NCBI GenBank assembly: GCA_022414725.1
Contig: CM039462.1
Location: 113,304,490 to 113,368,489, forward strand
Source of the DNA: Microglena sp. YARC
Taxonomy: Eukaryota; Chlorophyta; Chlorophyceae; Chlamydomonadales; Chlamydomonadaceae
DNA: 64,000 bases
Reading direction: 5' to 3'
Shown: piece by piece, positions 1 through 13,411 of the stretch
Position numbering within the stretch: the stretch's first letter is position 1
How the letters are laid out: each line of letters starts with the position of its first letter
Program-made: the position numbers and the translations under genes
The notes under the pieces: model-generated
What the model was told of the DNA's origin: nothing
Database searches by the model: none
Seen by the model: the letters and a program-made list of their open reading frames with translations, nothing else

Positions 1-3000
1 CTGCATCATGTGAGACATGAAAGACATGAGACAAATAACATGTGCATATGAATGGATGCAAATATGTGCATGTTTGTGCGTGTTTGTATGTGTGTTTGTG
101 TGTGCCCCTATCTGCCAACAACACCTGCATCATGTGAGACATGAAAGACATGAGACAAATAACATGTGCATATGAATGGATGGAAATATGTGCATGTTTG
201 TGCGTGTTTGTATGTGTGTTTGTGTGTGCCCCTATCTGGCCAACAACACCTGCATCATGTGAGACATGAAAGACATGAGACAAATAACATGTGCATATGA
301 ATGGATGCAAATATGTGCATGTTTGTGCGTGTTTGTATGTGTGTTTGTGTGTGCCCCTATCTGCCAACAACACCAGCATCATGTGAGACATGAAAGACAT
401 GAGACAAATAACATGTGCATATGAATGGATGGAAATATGTGCATGTTTGTGCGTGTTTGTATGTGTGTTTGTGTGTGCCCCTATCTGCAACAACACCTGC
501 ATCATGTGAGACATGAAATACATGAGACAAATAACATGTGCATATGAATGGATGCAAATATATGGATGGAATGCATATGAATGGATGCAAATATATGGAT
601 GGAATGCATATGAATGGATGGAAATATATGGATGGAATGCATATGAATGGATGGAAATATATGTGTGTGTTTTGTGTGTGTCCCTATCTGTTAACAACAC
701 CAGCAACATACAGAAGATACATGTAATACACGAGACACATGAAATACATGAGACACACATAACATGTGCATATGAATGGATGGAAATATGTGCATGTTTG
801 TGCGTGTTTGTATGTGTGTTTGTGTGTGCCCCTATCTGCCAAAACAACACCTGCATCAATGTGAGACATGAAATACATGAGACAAATAACATGTGCATAT
901 GAATGGATGCAAATATATGGATGGAATGCATATGAATGGATGCAAATATATGGATGGAATGCATATGAATGGATGGAAATATATGGATGGAATGCATATG
1001 AATGATGGAAATATATGTGTGTGTTTGTGTGTGTCCCTATCTGTTAACAACACCAGCAAACATACAGAAGATACATGTAATACACGAGACCACATGAAAT
1101 ACATGAGACACATAACATGTGCATATGAATGGATGGAAATATGTGCATGTTTGTGCGTGTTTGTATGTGTGTTTGTGTGTGCCCCTATCTGCCAACAACA
1201 CCTGCATCATGTGAGACATGAAATACATGAGACAAATAACATGTGCATATGAATGGATGCAAATATATGGATGGAATGCATATGAATGGATGCAAATATA
1301 TGGATGGAATGCATATGAATGGATGGAAATATATGGATGGAATGCATATGAATGGATGGAAATATATGTGTGTGTTTGTGTGTGTCCCTATCTGTTAACA
1401 ACACCAAATATATGCAACATACAGAAATACATGTAATACACGGACACATGAAATACATGAGACACATAAACATGTGCATATGAATGGATGGAAATATGTG
1501 CATGTTTGTGCGTGTTTGTATGTGTGTTTGTGTGTGCCCCTATCTGCCAACAACACCTGCATCATGTGAGACATGAAATACATGAGACAAATAACATGTG
1601 CATATGAATGGATGCAAATATATGGATGGAATGCATATGAATGGATGCAAATATATGGATGGAATGCATATGAATGGATGGAAATATATGGATGGAATGC
1701 ATATGAATGGATGGAAATATATGTGTGTGTTTGTGTGTGTCCCTATCTGTTAACAACAAAAGCAACATACAGAAGATACATGTAATACACGAGACACATG
1801 AATACATGAGACATGAGTCATAACATTTGCATATGAATGGATGGAAATATGTGCATGTTTGTGCGTGTTTGTATGTGTGTTTGTGTGTGCCCCTATCTGC
1901 CAACAACACCTGCATCATGTGAGACATGAAATACATGAGACAAATAACATGTGCATATGAATGGATGGAAATACGTGCATGTTTGTGCGTGTTTGTATGT
2001 GTGTTTGTGTGTGCCCCTATCTGCCAACAACACCTGCATCATGTGAGACATGAAATACATGAGACAAATAACATGTGCATATGAAGGATGCAAATATGTG
2101 CATGTTTGTGCGTGTTTGTATGTGTGTTTGTGTGTGTCCCTATCTGCCAACAACACCTGCATCATGTGAGACATGAAATACTTGAGACAAATAACATGTG
2201 CAAATGAATGGATGGAAATATGTGTGTGTGTTTGTGTGTGTCCCTATCTGCTAACAACACCAGCAACATACAGAAGATACATGTAATACATGGGACACAT
2301 GAAATACATGAGACAAATAACATGTGCATATGAATGAATCGAAATATGTGCATGTTTGTGCGTGTTTGTTTGTGTGTTTGTGTTTATCCCTATCTGCCAA
2401 CAACACCTGCATCATGTGAGACATGAAATACATGAGACAAATAACATGTGCATATGAATGGATGCAAATATATGGATGGAATGCATATGAATGGATGCAA
2501 ATATATGGATGGAATGCATATGAATGGATGGAAATATATGGATGGAATGCATATGAATGGATGGAAATATATGTGTGTGTTTGTGTGTGTCCCTACTGTT
2601 AACAACACCAGCAACATACAGAAGATACATGTAATACACGAGACACATGAAATACATGAGACAAATAACATGTGCATATGAATGGATGGAAATATGTGCA
2701 TGTTTGTGCGTGTTTGTATGTGTGTTTGTGTGTGCCCCTATCTGCCAACAACACCTGCATCATGTGAGACATGAAATACATGAGACAAATAACATGTGCA
2801 TATGAATGGATGCAAATATATGGATGGAATGCATATGAATAGATGGAAATATATGAATGGAATGCATATGAATGGATGGAAATATATGTGTGTGTTTGTG
2901 TGTGTCCCTATCTGTTGACAACACCAGCAACATACAGAAGATACATGTAATACATGGGACACATGAAATACATGAGACACATAACATGTGCATATGAATG

Positions 3001-3487
3001 GATGGAAATATGTGCATGTTTGTGCGTGTTTGTATGTGTGTTTGTGTGTGCCCCAATCTGCCAACAACACCTACATCATGTGAGACATGAAATACATGAG
3101 ACAAATAACATGTGCATATGAATGGATGCAAATATATGGATGGAATGCATATGAATGGATGGAAATATGTGCATGTTTGTGTCTGTTTGTTTGTGTGTTT
3201 GTGTGTGTCCCTATCTGCCAACACGACCTGCAGCATACAGAAGATACATGAAATACATGACATGTTAATATGAATGGGTGGAAGTATATGTGTGTACGTG
3301 TGTGTTTTTGTGAGTGCATATGTGTGTGTGTCCCTATCTGCCAACAACACCTGCATCATGTGATACATGAAATACATGAGATACATGTGCATATGCATGA
3401 ATGCAAATATATGTGTGTGTATATGTGTGTGCATATGTGTGTGTGTGTGTGTTTGTGTGAATCCCTATCTGCCAACAACACCTGCAT
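1..3487. repeat. Composite minisatellite, ~120-bp unit with higher-order structure
   Basis: The unit contains GAGACATGAAATACATGAG, a GAATGGATG-rich block, a TGTTTGTG-rich block and CCCTATCTGCCAACAACACC. Some units have an extra expansion of a 32-bp GGATGGAATGCATATGAATG block. All long frames across it are by-products of the repeat. It is intron or downstream sequence of the kinesin gene. Confidence 0.9.
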
Positions 3488-3492
3488 CGTGA

Positions 3493-3535
3493 TTAGGGAC
3501 CGGCATATCATATGATGTTGACCAAAGGAAATGAT
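3493..3535 (+). mobile_element. Terminal fragment of the AT-rich MITE
   Basis: TAGGGACCGGCATATCATATG matches the terminus of the complete MITE at 26959-27136 and continues for ~40 bases before joining a 51-bp tandem repeat. Confidence 0.6.
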
Positions 3536-3690
3536 ACATATACATATGCATGATGTATGTATGTGATATATGACACGTATACATATGCATGGTGTATGTA
3601 TGTGATATATGACACATATACATATGCATGGTGTATGTATGTGATACATGACACATATACATATGCATGATACACATTCGTGATGTATGT
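3536..3690. repeat. ~51-bp tandem repeat, three units
   Basis: Unit contains ATATACATATGCATG, GTATGTATGTG and ATACATGACAC. Plain tandem repeat in the terminal intron. Confidence 0.8.
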
Positions 3691-3699
3691 ATGTTTCTA

Positions 3700-4392
3700 T
3701 CTGTGCCTGTGCCAGTGTCTGTGCTTCTGTGTTTGTATCTGTATGTTTGTGTCTGTGTCAATGTCTGTGTGTCTGTGTTTGTGTCTGTTTGTGTCTGTGT
3801 GTCTGTGTCTGTTTGTCTGTGTGTCTATGTCTGTGTCAATGTCTGTGTGTCTGTGTTTCTGTCTGTCTGTGTCTATGTGCCTGTATGTCTGTATATCTGT
3901 GTGCACCTGAATCTCCAAATCCTTGTTGTCATTGTTGTCGTCCAATGAACTGCCGCTAGGAGAATGGGGATGGTATTCATTACTATCAGCAGTCACCTGG
4001 CCCCTGTCTGTGTCTGTGTGTTTGTTTGTCTGTGTGTCTGTGTGCCTGTATCTTTGGTTTTGGGTCTGTGTCTGTGTTTGTTTGCATGTGCGTCTGTGTG
4101 TTTGTTTGCCTATGTCTCTGTGTCTGTGTGTTTGTGTGTGTGTGTCTGTGTCAATGTCTGTGTTTCTGTGTGGTTGTGTCTGTGTGTCTGTTTGCCTGCA
4201 TGTCTGTGTCTGTGTGCCTGTGTCTGTGTGTGTGTGTCTGTGTCAAGGTCTGTGTTTCTGTGTCTTTGTGTGTGTGTGTGTCTGTTTGCCTGCGTGTCTA
4301 TGTCTGTGAGCCTGTGTGTGTGTCTGTTTCTGTGTGTCTGTGTGTCTGTCTGTGTCTGTGTCTGTGTGTCTGTGTCTGTGTCTTTGGGTCTG
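3700..4392. repeat. TGTCTGTG low-complexity tracts on both sides of the exon 13 copy
   Basis: Two GT/TCTG-rich tracts (3700-3905 and 4003-4392) each abut an exon 13 donor, consistent with one duplication of exon end plus tract. Confidence 0.85.
3909..3996 (-). pseudogene. Partial duplicate of kinesin exon 13 with its donor
   Basis: The minus-strand frame reads [20 protein letters not shown] then EIQ before GTGCAC, matching the last ~29 residues of exon 13 with several substitutions. The upstream half of the exon is absent. It is probably a tandem duplicate of the exon end, but could be a used alternative exon end. Confidence 0.7.
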
Positions 4393-4399
4393 TGGTTAC

Positions 4400-4612
4400 C
4401 TGAATCTCCAAATCCTTGTTGTCATTGTCGTCGTCCAAAGAACTGCTGCTGGGAGAACGAGGATGATACACATTACTATTAGCAGTCGCCTGGCCCACGT
4501 CAGGCCCAGCCAGGTCCTGAGCCCCTCCCTCACTGCCGACCAGCTGCGTGTGTATTGGATCGATGCCTAAGGAGAGGTCTTCAAAGCTCTGGACGTCAAT
4601 CATCATGTCCTC
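4400..4612 (-). CDS. Kinesin exon 13: Ser/Asp-rich tail
   Basis: Residues 956-1026. [19 protein letters not shown] continues to [19 protein letters not shown] and ends LEIQ. Acceptor ACGCAG before GAGGAC; donor ATTCAG before GTAACC, phase 0. Assignment to the kinesin gene rests on strand, order, phase and a partial duplicate at 3909-3996. Confidence 0.68.
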
Positions 4613-7600
4613 CTGCGTAGGATGGTGGGCTGGTAAAGGGTGCAGGATGGCGGGTTGTGTTGTGTTGTGCTGTGTTGTTTTATGTTGCGTTGTGTTGTGT
4701 TGTGTTGTGTTGTTTTGTTTTGTGCTGTGTTGTGTTGTGGTAAGTTGTGGTAAGTTGTGGTGAGTTGTGGTGGATAGTGGTGAGTTGTGGTGATTAGTGT
4801 TGTGTGTTGTGTCGTGTAGTGGTGTGGTGAGGTGTGGTGTGGTGCAGTGTGGTGGGGGAAATGGAAAATGCGTAATGGGTTGTGTGAGTTGTTTTCTTCT
4901 CCTGAGCCCTGCCCAACAGTGCCAAGGCAGGGTGCAGGAAGTTGGAGTGGTGAAGGGTGCAATGTGGTGGGGGAAACGGAAGGTGGGTGGTGAAGGGTGC
5001 AGGATGTTGGGGTCGTGAAGGGTGCAGTGTGGTGGGGGAAACGGAAGGTGGGTGGTGAAGGGTGCAGGATGTTGGGGTCGTGAAGGGTGCAGTGTGGTGG
5101 GGGAAACGGAAGGTGGGTGGTGAAGGGTGCAGGATGTTGGGGTTGTGAAGGGTGCAGTGTGGTGGGGGAAACGGAAGGTGGGTGGTGAAGGGTGCAGGAT
5201 GTTGGGGTCGTGAAGGGTGCAGTGTGGTGGGGGTTACGGAGGGTGGGTGGTGAAGGGTGCAGGATGTTGGGGTCGTGAAGGGTGCATTGTGGTGGGGGTT
5301 ACGGAAGGTGGGTGGTGAAGGGTGCAGGATGTTGGGGTCGTGAAGGGTGCAGTGTGGTGGGGGTTACGGAAGGTGGGTGGTGAAGGGTGCAGGATGTTGG
5401 GATACGCAAGTACATTTGTCAAGTACAGAGTTTCAGATGCTAATACTACATAATACTACATAATACTACATAATACTACATAATACTACATAATACTACA
5501 TAATAAGGTATAGTGGAAGTACAGAGTTTCAGATGCTAAAACTTCCACTATATTTACCTTATTGCAGCACGACATTTTAAATTCCTGATTCCCACCAATT
5601 AATTAATTAAGTAAAATTCCCATTATGAATTAATAAAACTAATTAATTTATGAATGAAGGTAACAGTAAGAGGTAATTCATTAATTCATTAATGAAGGTA
5701 ACAGTAAGAGGTTATTCATTAATTCATTAATGAAGGTAACAGTAAGAGGTTATTCATTAATTCATTAATGAAGGTAACAGTAAGAGGTTATTCATTAATT
5801 CATTAATGAAGGTAACAGTAAGAGGTTATTCATTAATTCATTAATGAAGGTAACAGTAAGAGGTTATTCATTAATTCATTAATGAAGGTAACAGTAAGAG
5901 GTTATTCATTAATTCATTAATGAAGGTAACAGTAAGAGGTTATTCATTAATTCATTAATGAAGGTAACAGTAAGAGGTTATTCATTAATTCATTAATGAA
6001 GGTAACAGTAAGAGGTTATTCATTAATTCATTAATGAAGGTAACAGTAAGAGGTTATTCATTAATTTATTAATGAAGGTAACAGTAAGAGGTTATTCATT
6101 AATTTATTAATGAAGGAAACGCCTCATTTCCCACACAGTAGTGGGTGAAATGGAGTATTCGGACGCGCGACGTAAGATTCCGCAGGACGCCTTCATATTT
6201 CAAATACCCGTAAACCCCCGGGCAAAACCAGGAGTAACCAACGCCAGTGTTTTCACAGCAGTACTGTCCTGCCCGGTATTTAATCAAGTGCACAGTCACT
6301 GGGGGCACTAAATTCTTGGTGCCCCAAGTTGCTAAGCCTTGATCTTAACCAACTTTTCGAGTTGAGATCCCATCCCGCAGCGTCGAGATCCCATCCCGCA
6401 GGTCCCGCAAAACGATCGAAGATGGCGCACGGGCCTCCGATCAAGGCTCGCTCTGAAAAGCTACACCGTAATCCCAACCCATCGCAAGATGAGTGGGCAA
6501 CGGGAGTTGCATTTATCGACCTATCCTATAGCTCCTGATGCCCCCAAGACCTCCAATCCTCTAGCGCCTATGCCGCTAGATTCCCTCCCAGCCAGATCGA
6601 GAAGAAAGGTGAGAGTATTGAGTTCCTTCCCTCTCCCCTTCTGCTCCGCGACTCGTAGTCGACCATCGCGTTCTCCTTCTTTGCCTTCCTTTTTTGCCCA
6701 GTGCCTTTGCACAGCAGCCCTGTTCGCCTTGAAGTTTGCGTCGTTCAGCTTTTGCTAGAATTTGTCTTCCTACAGTACCCACTCACATTCATAGCTGCAT
6801 TCAAATCACAACCCTTTGTGGGAGACTGATGGTTGAGATGTTCCAACCCCATGACTTGGAAGACAGGGAAAAGTGGCTCAACTCAACTGGAACCAAGCTG
6901 AATATAGAGAGATGACAGTACTGGGCAGATGAATTAGGTGTCCCTTGTCCTAGGTTTCTAGTAGACCTTCCTTCACTGGGGTAATGGTTGTATGAGCAAG
7001 TTACCTTGATCACTCACCACCCCTGAAACAACCCTGTGACAGGTAAAAAATAGGTAGATGGATAGCTCTTCCCCCAAGGTCACACCCTTGGGGATACCTG
7101 CACTATCCAACTCTTGTTTGATGCCCTATACCCTGTCACCACCTACCATACCACTTACAAGGCACAGGCTTAAATCCCACAGATATTTAAATGGTAACAT
7201 AGCTGATATGACCAGTACGGCCAGCCAATGGTGTGATATACCCCCTAATTAAGGGAAATATCACACACAAGAGCTAAAACGTTACATAGTCCAGCCTGCA
7301 CTTTAAATAAATCTAACAAGGGCACACTAAGTGACCTGGAGTCTGGGACAAGGCTCTGGAGCTGGAGTGGCATGAGTCGGTAGGGGTACATGTGCACAAT
7401 AGGTGTCCTGGAACTCGAAGCTTGCATGATTTGCTTGCAGCACTGGGCACATAGACTGGCAGGAACGTCAGTCTTGTGCTGCATTGATAAGGTCCAAGCT
7501 GTTTCAGCTGTGTATAAGGGGGGTTCCAGGATAACACGCATCAGGGATGATAACATCCCATTATCGGCATTAGGAAAAACTGTGGATCTCCTAAATGCTT

Positions 7601-10600
7601 GGGTGGCATCACCCACTGACACACTTTGCTGGTGATCAGACCTGCCCAGAAGCTTACCCCTTTCATATCTTCCTCCCACCCCCCCATAGGATGTACCATC
7701 TACCAAGGCACCAAGGGAAGGATGCTTAGGTGCACCAGCTGCAGCCAGCACAGCCACCCCCAGTGCATCAGCTTGGGCAGGAATGCCATGTCCTGTGGTA
7801 CATTCAAGTGCTCAGCCTGCACACTATAAGAGTGTCTCTCCACATCACTAGCTTCCAAGGCCAACAAGGGCCAGGGAGTTAGGGATGTTGTTGGGCTCTA
7901 CCTTGGCTGTACGGAAGCTCACAAGACACTTATGCAAGTGATCTTAAGCGACACCAAGTGCATGGCTGAAGTTACTTGCTTACTGAGCAGAATGCACTCC
8001 CTCCTGGCCCCAAGGAACAAGTGCCTTTGATGCTAGTTAAAACTGGTCATGGGTTGGGCAGGAGGTCATGACCAACCGGCCACCATTACAACCATGTCAG
8101 CACTAGCTGATTGGCACAGGCCCAAGGGACTGGACCCTTAGCACTCTGGTTTCCAGTGTTGCGGGACAGATCTCTAAGGCCTTTAGGGTGTTCCAGGGCC
8201 TAAGGGAGTTGCATGTGGCAAAGAGGGCAGTGTTGTAAGTCCCTCATGTTTGTGTGTCTGGAGACCATGAGGAAGCTGAAAACCCTGCTGCCCCACATGG
8301 AGGACGTGTTTACTAAAGATGCAGCTTGGCTAGTAATGGGTTTCTTTGACCTCCTTAGGAGGAGTGAGCTTATTGCTCTACTTTTGTCAGTGTAGTCCCC
8401 CCTTCTTTCAGGTCAGGCTTTGTCCTATAGACTGAAGTCTTTTCTCACTGCTATTGCACACTCTCACCCCAAACTGGACATAGATCCAGCTAGCTTTGCC
8501 TTGCACAGCCTCAGACGGGGAGGTGTAGTAGCAGCTTGGGCTAATGGGGCAGATCTAGAGACTATTAGAACTCAAGGTAGGTGGAAATCAGATGCCATTA
8601 AGGCATATCTGATCCCAGACCTCTCGTTCAAGTTGAACTTTGCCTCCAGCCTCTGAGCCTAGCTTTCCCCCCCTCTTTCTTCCTCTTGATACCCCATCAC
8701 TTAGTCCCCCTTTACACTCCTTTCCTTTACTTCGTGGGACTGATTTTTATATCCTGAGGGCACGTGTGTGTGAAATTGCAGTGACTCTTGCATATGGTAG
8801 TAGCACAAAGACAGCCCTGAACAGTCTGGACTTACAAGCTAGATAGTGCAGTTGACTTTATTTAATGGTAAAAGCTGATAAGACCAGTAAAGCCAGCCAG
8901 TGTCGTGATATACCCCCTAATTAAGGGAAATATCACACACGAAGCTAAATCTTTACAAGGCCCAGCATACACCTTAAATATGTCTACTAGCACTTGTACC
9001 AATGGGGGCCCCATCTGAAAGATCGCTGGACCTCTCGGGCAGTGACACAATGTCCAGCAAGCAGGCCCCCAACTTTGGCAATATAAATACTGACAATGAT
9101 GAAGCCTGCATGTGTGCTTATTTCCTCAACCCTTAAGGGTAAATTATATGTATTGGAAATATGAAAAGCAACTGTAAGGAATCTGAGTCAACCGTCTGAA
9201 TAGTAAGAGGTAATTCATTAATTCATGAATGAAGGTAACAGCAAGAGGTAATTCATTAATTTATGAATGAAGCAAACAGTAAGAGGTAATTCATTAATTC
9301 ATGAATGAAGCAAACAGTAAGAGGTAATTCATATTAATTCATGAATGAAGCAAACAGTAAGAGGTAATTCATTAATACATGAATGAAGCAAACAGTAAGA
9401 GGTAATTCATTAATTCATGAATGAAGCAAACAGTAAGAGGTAATTCATTAATTCATGAATGAAGCAAACAGTAAGAGGTAATTCATTAATTCATGAATGA
9501 AGCAAACAGTAAGAGGTAATTCATTAATTCATGAATGAAGCAAACAGTAAGAGGTAATTCATTAATTCATGAATGAAGCAAACAGTAAGAGGTAATTCAT
9601 TAATTCATGAATGAAGCAAACAGTAAGAGGTAATTCATTAATTCATGAATGAAGGTAACAGCAAGAGGTAATTCATTAATTCATGAATGAAGCAAACAGT
9701 AAGAGGTAATTCATTAATTCGTGAATGAAGCAAACAGTAAGAGGTAATTCATTAATTCATGAATGAAGCAAACAGTAAGAGGTAATTCATTAATTCATGA
9801 ATGAAGCAAACAGTAAGAGGTAATTCATTAATTCATGAATGAAGCAAACAGTAAGAGGTAATTCATTAATTCATGAATGAAGCAAACAGCAAGAGGTAAT
9901 TCATTAATTCATGAATGAAGCAAACAGTAAGAGGTAATTCATTAATTCTGAATGAAGCAAACAGTAAGAGGTAATTCATTAATTCATGAATGAAGCAAAC
10001 AGTAAGAGGTAATTCATTAATTCATGAATGAAGCAAACAGTAAGAGGTAATTCATTAATTCATGAATGAAGCAAACAGTAAGAGGTAATTCATTAATTCA
10101 TGAATGAAGCAAACAGTAAGAGGTAATTCATTAATTCATGAATGAAGCAAACAGTAAGAGGTAATTCATTAATTCATGAATGAAGCAAACAGTAAGAGGT
10201 AATTCATTAATTCATGAATGAAGCAAACAGTAAGAGGTAATTCATTAATTCATGAATGAAGCAAACAGTAAGAGGTAATTCATTAATTCATGAATGAAGC
10301 AAACAGTAAGAGGTTATTCATTCATTCATTAATGAAGGAAACCGTTTACACCAGCATCCACACCACAGTCAAAGCAAACAAATGACAATTTGTACGCCTT
10401 GCCTCAGGGCATGAGTTCGAAGGAACCCTCCCCTGCGCTTGCACTAAGGCAAGCAGGGCTTTTTTCCCCGCTATAAATAGCGATCGCTAGTTTTGACCCT
10501 GTTTTGGCAAAATTCTCGCAATAAAATGTAAACAAAAGAGTTTTTGTTGTTGTAGCCCTAAATGGCCCTAAAAAGCTATAACACAAACTAAAACGCTGAC

Positions 10601-12063
10601 CCTGGAGGAGGCCTAAAACCATAAAGCTAAAAACAACCTGCTTTCAGATTTTAAAAAAGACTGCAGGCAAGATACTGCGGGTTTTGCTTTCACAGTTGCA
10701 AAGCAAATCACTGGTTGCACATGCAATGCAACTTGAACTTGAACTCGGTAACATAGCTTCAGCCAGCAATTTGGCTGCACGCCGTCTTCGGCAGTAACAA
10801 AAGTATTACCAGAAATGTAAACTCGAACAAAACACTTTTTTCTTTCTTTCATTTTTTCATTTTATTTTCCATTCTCCATTTTTTTATACACGTTGCACAT
10901 GCAATGCTGGTCGAGATCGAGAGCTTTGGCAGCTTAGAGCACTAAAAATTTAGTGGTTCTCTGTTGCTGTGCTTCGGTTAAATACCGTGCAGATCAGGTC
11001 ACTGGTTGAATTCACCGGCGGTGGTCACTCCTGGTTCTGCCCGGGGTTTACGGGTATTTGAAAATTTGAAGGCAGCTTTCAGAATTCTGCGGCGCGCGTC
11101 TGAATACTCCATTTCTCCCACTACTGTGTGAGAAATACAGCGTTGTATGCAGCGTCGCATGCAACGCTAAAAAATGGCGAAGAGTGTTCGCGACGGAGCG
11201 ACAGGGTGACAGGTGCAGGTGGCAACGGAAGCGAGTTAGTTACTAGACCGTTGGCTGACGTGTCAGGCTTCAATTTTTCCGTCTGACAGTCGCCGGTCGC
11301 ACAGACGGACAACGAGGTAACACTGGGGGCTCCCACCCCCTTGAAGAGGGGGTTCCGCCAACAATTACTGGTTGCACATGCAGTATTGCATGTACAGTGT
11401 AGGTCACTGGTTGCATATGCAGTTTTGCATGCGCGATCTAAATACCTGATTGCATTTGCAATATTGCACGTCCGATCTAAAGGATGCGCCACACCAAGAC
11501 TACCAAGCGTAAATATTACAGCCTAGGGTAGCCGAATGTTACAGCCTAGGGTAGCCGAATGTTACAGCCTAGGGTAGCCGAATGTTACAGCCTAGGGTAG
11601 CTGAATGTAACAGCCTAGGGTAGCCGAATGTTACAACCTAGGGTAGCCGAATGTTACAGCCTAGGGTAGCCGAATGTTACAGCCTAGGGTAGCCGAATGT
11701 TACAGCCTAGGGTAGCCAAATGTTACAGCCTAGGGTAGCCGAATGTTACAGCCTAGGGTAGCCGAATGTTACAGCCTAGGGTAGCCAAATAGGCTGCGAG
11801 GCAGCTTGGCTTTGTAAATGTAAAATGAAAATGTAGGTGGAGAGTGATCGCGATGGAGCAACAGGTGGCGACGGAAGCGAGATAGTTACAAGACCGTTGG
11901 TTGACGTGTCAGGCTTTACTCGGTCAGTCGGTCGGTCAGTCGGTCGGACGGACAAATGGGTAACCCTGGGGGCTCCCGCCCCCTTGAAGAGGGGGCGCTG
12001 CCAAGAACTCACCCCCGTGGCAAGGTGAAGGGCTTACACACCAATATAAGAGCTGTAATGATG

Positions 12064-12100
<37 letters not shown>

Positions 12101-13376
12101 TAATAATAATATTTATAATAATGATAAATGAATACACCACTATAAGAGCGGTAATAATAATAGTAATAGTAATAATCACAATCATAATCATAATAATACT
12201 CAGCAGGATACTTATTATAATATTTATAAAAATAATAATAATAATATTTATAATAATAATAAATGAATAAAAACTCACCCGCATGGCAAGAATAAGGGCT
12301 TCCACTCCACTATCAGAACCGTAATCGTCATCCTCCTCCTCCTCGGCCCCACCACCCCCCGCACCAACCAGGGCATCACCCAAGTCTAGAGCAGCCACGT
12401 CTGTGGCAGTGGGAGAAAAATCCACAAGAAGCGAGAGTCTAGTGGCAGTTGGAGGCTCTTGGAGGGGGACGGCCGAGGGGGGCTCGGGCATTGGCTGTAG
12501 CAACGCTGGACTTAGAGTGGAAAGCTCCTGCGGTGGCACCAAATTTAGAAATTGGAAATTGGGAGCTGGAAATTGTTAGGGGGCTCTGGCATTGGGTGCA
12601 GCAACGTTCGACTTGGAGTGGCAGTGGAGGGTTTTGAGTGGTTGGAGTGGTTGGAGGGTTTTGAGGGTGGAGTTGGTTGGAGGGTTGGGAGGGTTTTGGT
12701 GGTGGAGGGGGAGTGGTTGGAGGGTTTTGAGGGTTGAGTGGTTGGAGTGGTTGGAGTGGTTGGAGTGGTTGGAGGGTTTTGAGGGGGGCTCTGGCATTGG
12801 GTGCAGCAACCCTTCACTTGGAGTGGGAAGCTCCTGCGGTGGCACCAACATTTGAATTTGAAAATCAGACATAGCAGCCACGTCTGTGGCAGTGGGAGGA
12901 AAATCAACAAGAAGCAAGGGTCTACAGGCAGTGGGAGGCGCTTGGAGAGGGGGCGCTGAGGGGGGCTCTGGCATTGGGCGCAGCAACACTTGACTTGGAC
13001 TGGGAAGCTCCTGCTGTGACACCAAAGTTGAAAATTGGAAATTGTTACACCTTGCAATGGTGCGTGAGATTTAAGGGACCTCTTCCCGTTTGCTTGCACT
13101 AGGGAAGGTTACTGTGGGTTTTACTTTCGCAGACTGCTGCTGCGCCTGAGCTTGGACTGTTGCGCAATTTTGTGTTTTAGGGATGCTCTGTTAGAGCCTT
13201 TTGGGGTTTCTTATGGGGGCACAAAAAGCTGCTAGGAGCAGCCCTAAGATGCCTTATGGGGTTTCTTATGGGGGCACAAAAAACTGCTAGTTGCACCCCA
13301 AACAGTAAGCAAGTAAGTAACGGGGGCAAAAAAAGCTGCTAGGAGCAGCCCGAAGGAGCCTTTTGGGGTTGCTTAT

Positions 13377-13411
<35 letters not shown>

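Larger units (their letters stand above)
7184..8985 (+). mobile_element. Decayed tyrosine-recombinase transposon flanked by ~130-bp direct repeats
   Basis: Direct repeats at 7184-7315 and 8859-8985 share TATACCCCCTAATTAAGGGA, AATATCACACAC and the spacing around them. Between them lie a Cys/His-rich finger and the conserved C-terminal half of a tyrosine recombinase on the plus strand. Direct repeats around a tyrosine recombinase fit DIRS/Ngaro-like or Crypton-like elements; no reverse transcriptase was seen, so the class is open. Confidence 0.6.

Noticed and set aside
1..3487. Many 60-220 residue frames rich in His/Thr/Cys across the left satellite
   Set aside because: They repeat with the DNA unit, occur on both strands and in several frames, and have no domain; they are by-products of tandem repeats.
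7245..7757. 170-codon minus frame over the recombinase element
   Set aside because: Lies antisense to the finger and direct repeat of the element and shows no domain.
9202..10345. CRISPR-like regular 38-bp array
   Set aside because: The whole unit repeats with no unique spacers, and the context is eukaryotic introns.
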